This document shows positions 6,316-6,741 of a stretch of DNA of 6,741 nt, piece by piece. Origin of the DNA: Alphaproteobacteria bacterium. Lineage in GTDB: Bacteria; Pseudomonadota; Alphaproteobacteria; SMXP01. Location of the stretch: positions 1-6,741 of the forward strand of contig SMXP01000164.1 of assembly GCA_004356335.1 (NCBI GenBank). Direction: 5' to 3'. The position numbers were made by a program, and so were the translations under genes. The notes under the pieces are model-generated. The model was not told where the DNA came from and made no database searches. It saw only the letters and a program-made list of their open reading frames with translations. Position 1 is the first letter of the stretch, and every line of letters begins with the position of its first letter.

Positions 6316-6741
6316 CGGCGCGCCGCACGGCAATTATCGTCAATCCACGCTCCGGCAACGGCCGTACGGCGCGGCAATGGCCCCACATCGAGCGCAAGCT
6401 GACACACGCCTTGGGGCCGCTGACAAGCAAGCTCACGGAAACACCAAATCACGCGACCGCTCTTACCCGAAACGCGCTCAATGAAGGATATGATCTAATC
6501 ATTGCGGTCGGCGGTGACGGCACCCTCAATGAAGTGGTCAACGGGTTTTTCCACAACGGCGTCGCGATCAACACAAAGGCTTGTCTTGGTCTCATCCCGG
6601 CTGCCACCGGCGGTGATTTCCGACGCACATTCCACATACCCCACAACGTTGATCAGGCGATTGCACGCCTGAAAAACGCAACGGAGCGGCGTATCGACCT
6701 CGGCCGCATGACTTTCCAAGACCATGACGGCGTCGAAACCA
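6312..6741 (+). CDS. Diacylglycerol kinase family lipid kinase, N-terminal part (cut by window edge)
   Basis: The 143 visible codons form the start of a DAGK-catalytic (YegS/DgkB/sphingosine-kinase type) domain, which transfers phosphate from ATP to a lipid hydroxyl. IIVNPRSGNGRT (8-19) is the first family block. IIAVGGDGTLNEVVNGF (63-79) holds the nucleotide-binding GGDGT motif. IPAATGGDFRRTFHIP (95-110) corresponds to the PLGTGNDFAR block, with GTGN changed to ATGG. There is no signal peptide or N-terminal membrane segment, consistent with a peripheral enzyme. The ATG overlaps the glpD stop by four bases (ATGA), so translation is probably coupled. The family has about 290-320 residues, so half is missing. 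Which lipid it phosphorylates cannot be told from this part. The family assignment is firm; a specific gene name is not justified. Confidence 0.92.
   Translation, partial: MTARRTAIIVNPRSGNGRTARQWPHIERKLTHALGPLTSKLTETPNHATALTRNALNEGYDLIIAVGGDGTLNEVVNGFFHNGVAINTKACLGLIPAATGGDFRRTFHIPHNVDQAIARLKNATERRIDLGRMTFQDHDGVET

Overview
This window most likely comes from the chromosome of an alphaproteobacterium. The coding DNA is tightly packed and fairly GC-rich, and both clean gene junctions on the right are ATGA overlaps. The one long non-coding gap holds a palindromic repeat whose sequence resembles a family I remember from alphaproteobacterial genomes. That assignment is inference, because no rRNA gene or other lineage marker is present.

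Layout. On the minus strand, read from about 2463 down to 1, are bioF, bioD and the N-terminal part of mnmH (tRNA 2-selenouridine synthase, cut by the window edge). They are spaced 12 and 8 bases apart and look like one operon. A 104-base intergenic region (2464-2567) separates this operon from a divergent plus-strand unit. It holds a good sigma70-type promoter facing bioA and an 8-base palindrome at its -10 box that could also serve the other direction. On the plus strand come bioA, then a DsbA-fold protein of the 2-hydroxychromene-2-carboxylate isomerase (HCCA isomerase)/kappa-GST type whose start codon overlaps the bioA stop. Next is the composite two-hairpin repeat (4492-4596), then glpD, whose stop overlaps the start of a diacylglycerol-kinase-family lipid kinase that runs off the right edge.

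How the genes work together. BioF, BioA and BioD catalyse three consecutive steps from pimeloyl thioester to dethiobiotin. The last enzyme, BioB, and the pimeloyl-forming enzymes are not in the window. MnmH is an unrelated tRNA-modification enzyme riding downstream of bioD. GlpD oxidises glycerol-3-phosphate at the membrane, and the overlapping lipid kinase probably phosphorylates a lipid, so these two may form a small glycerophospholipid module. I see no mobile element, CRISPR array, tRNA or rRNA. Most of the window is ordinary metabolism. The points worth a second look are the BioA-coupled isomerase-like protein, the repeat that supplies a stop codon, the shared palindromic promoter, and the glpD/lipid-kinase coupling. 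I do not see a convincing new multi-gene system.
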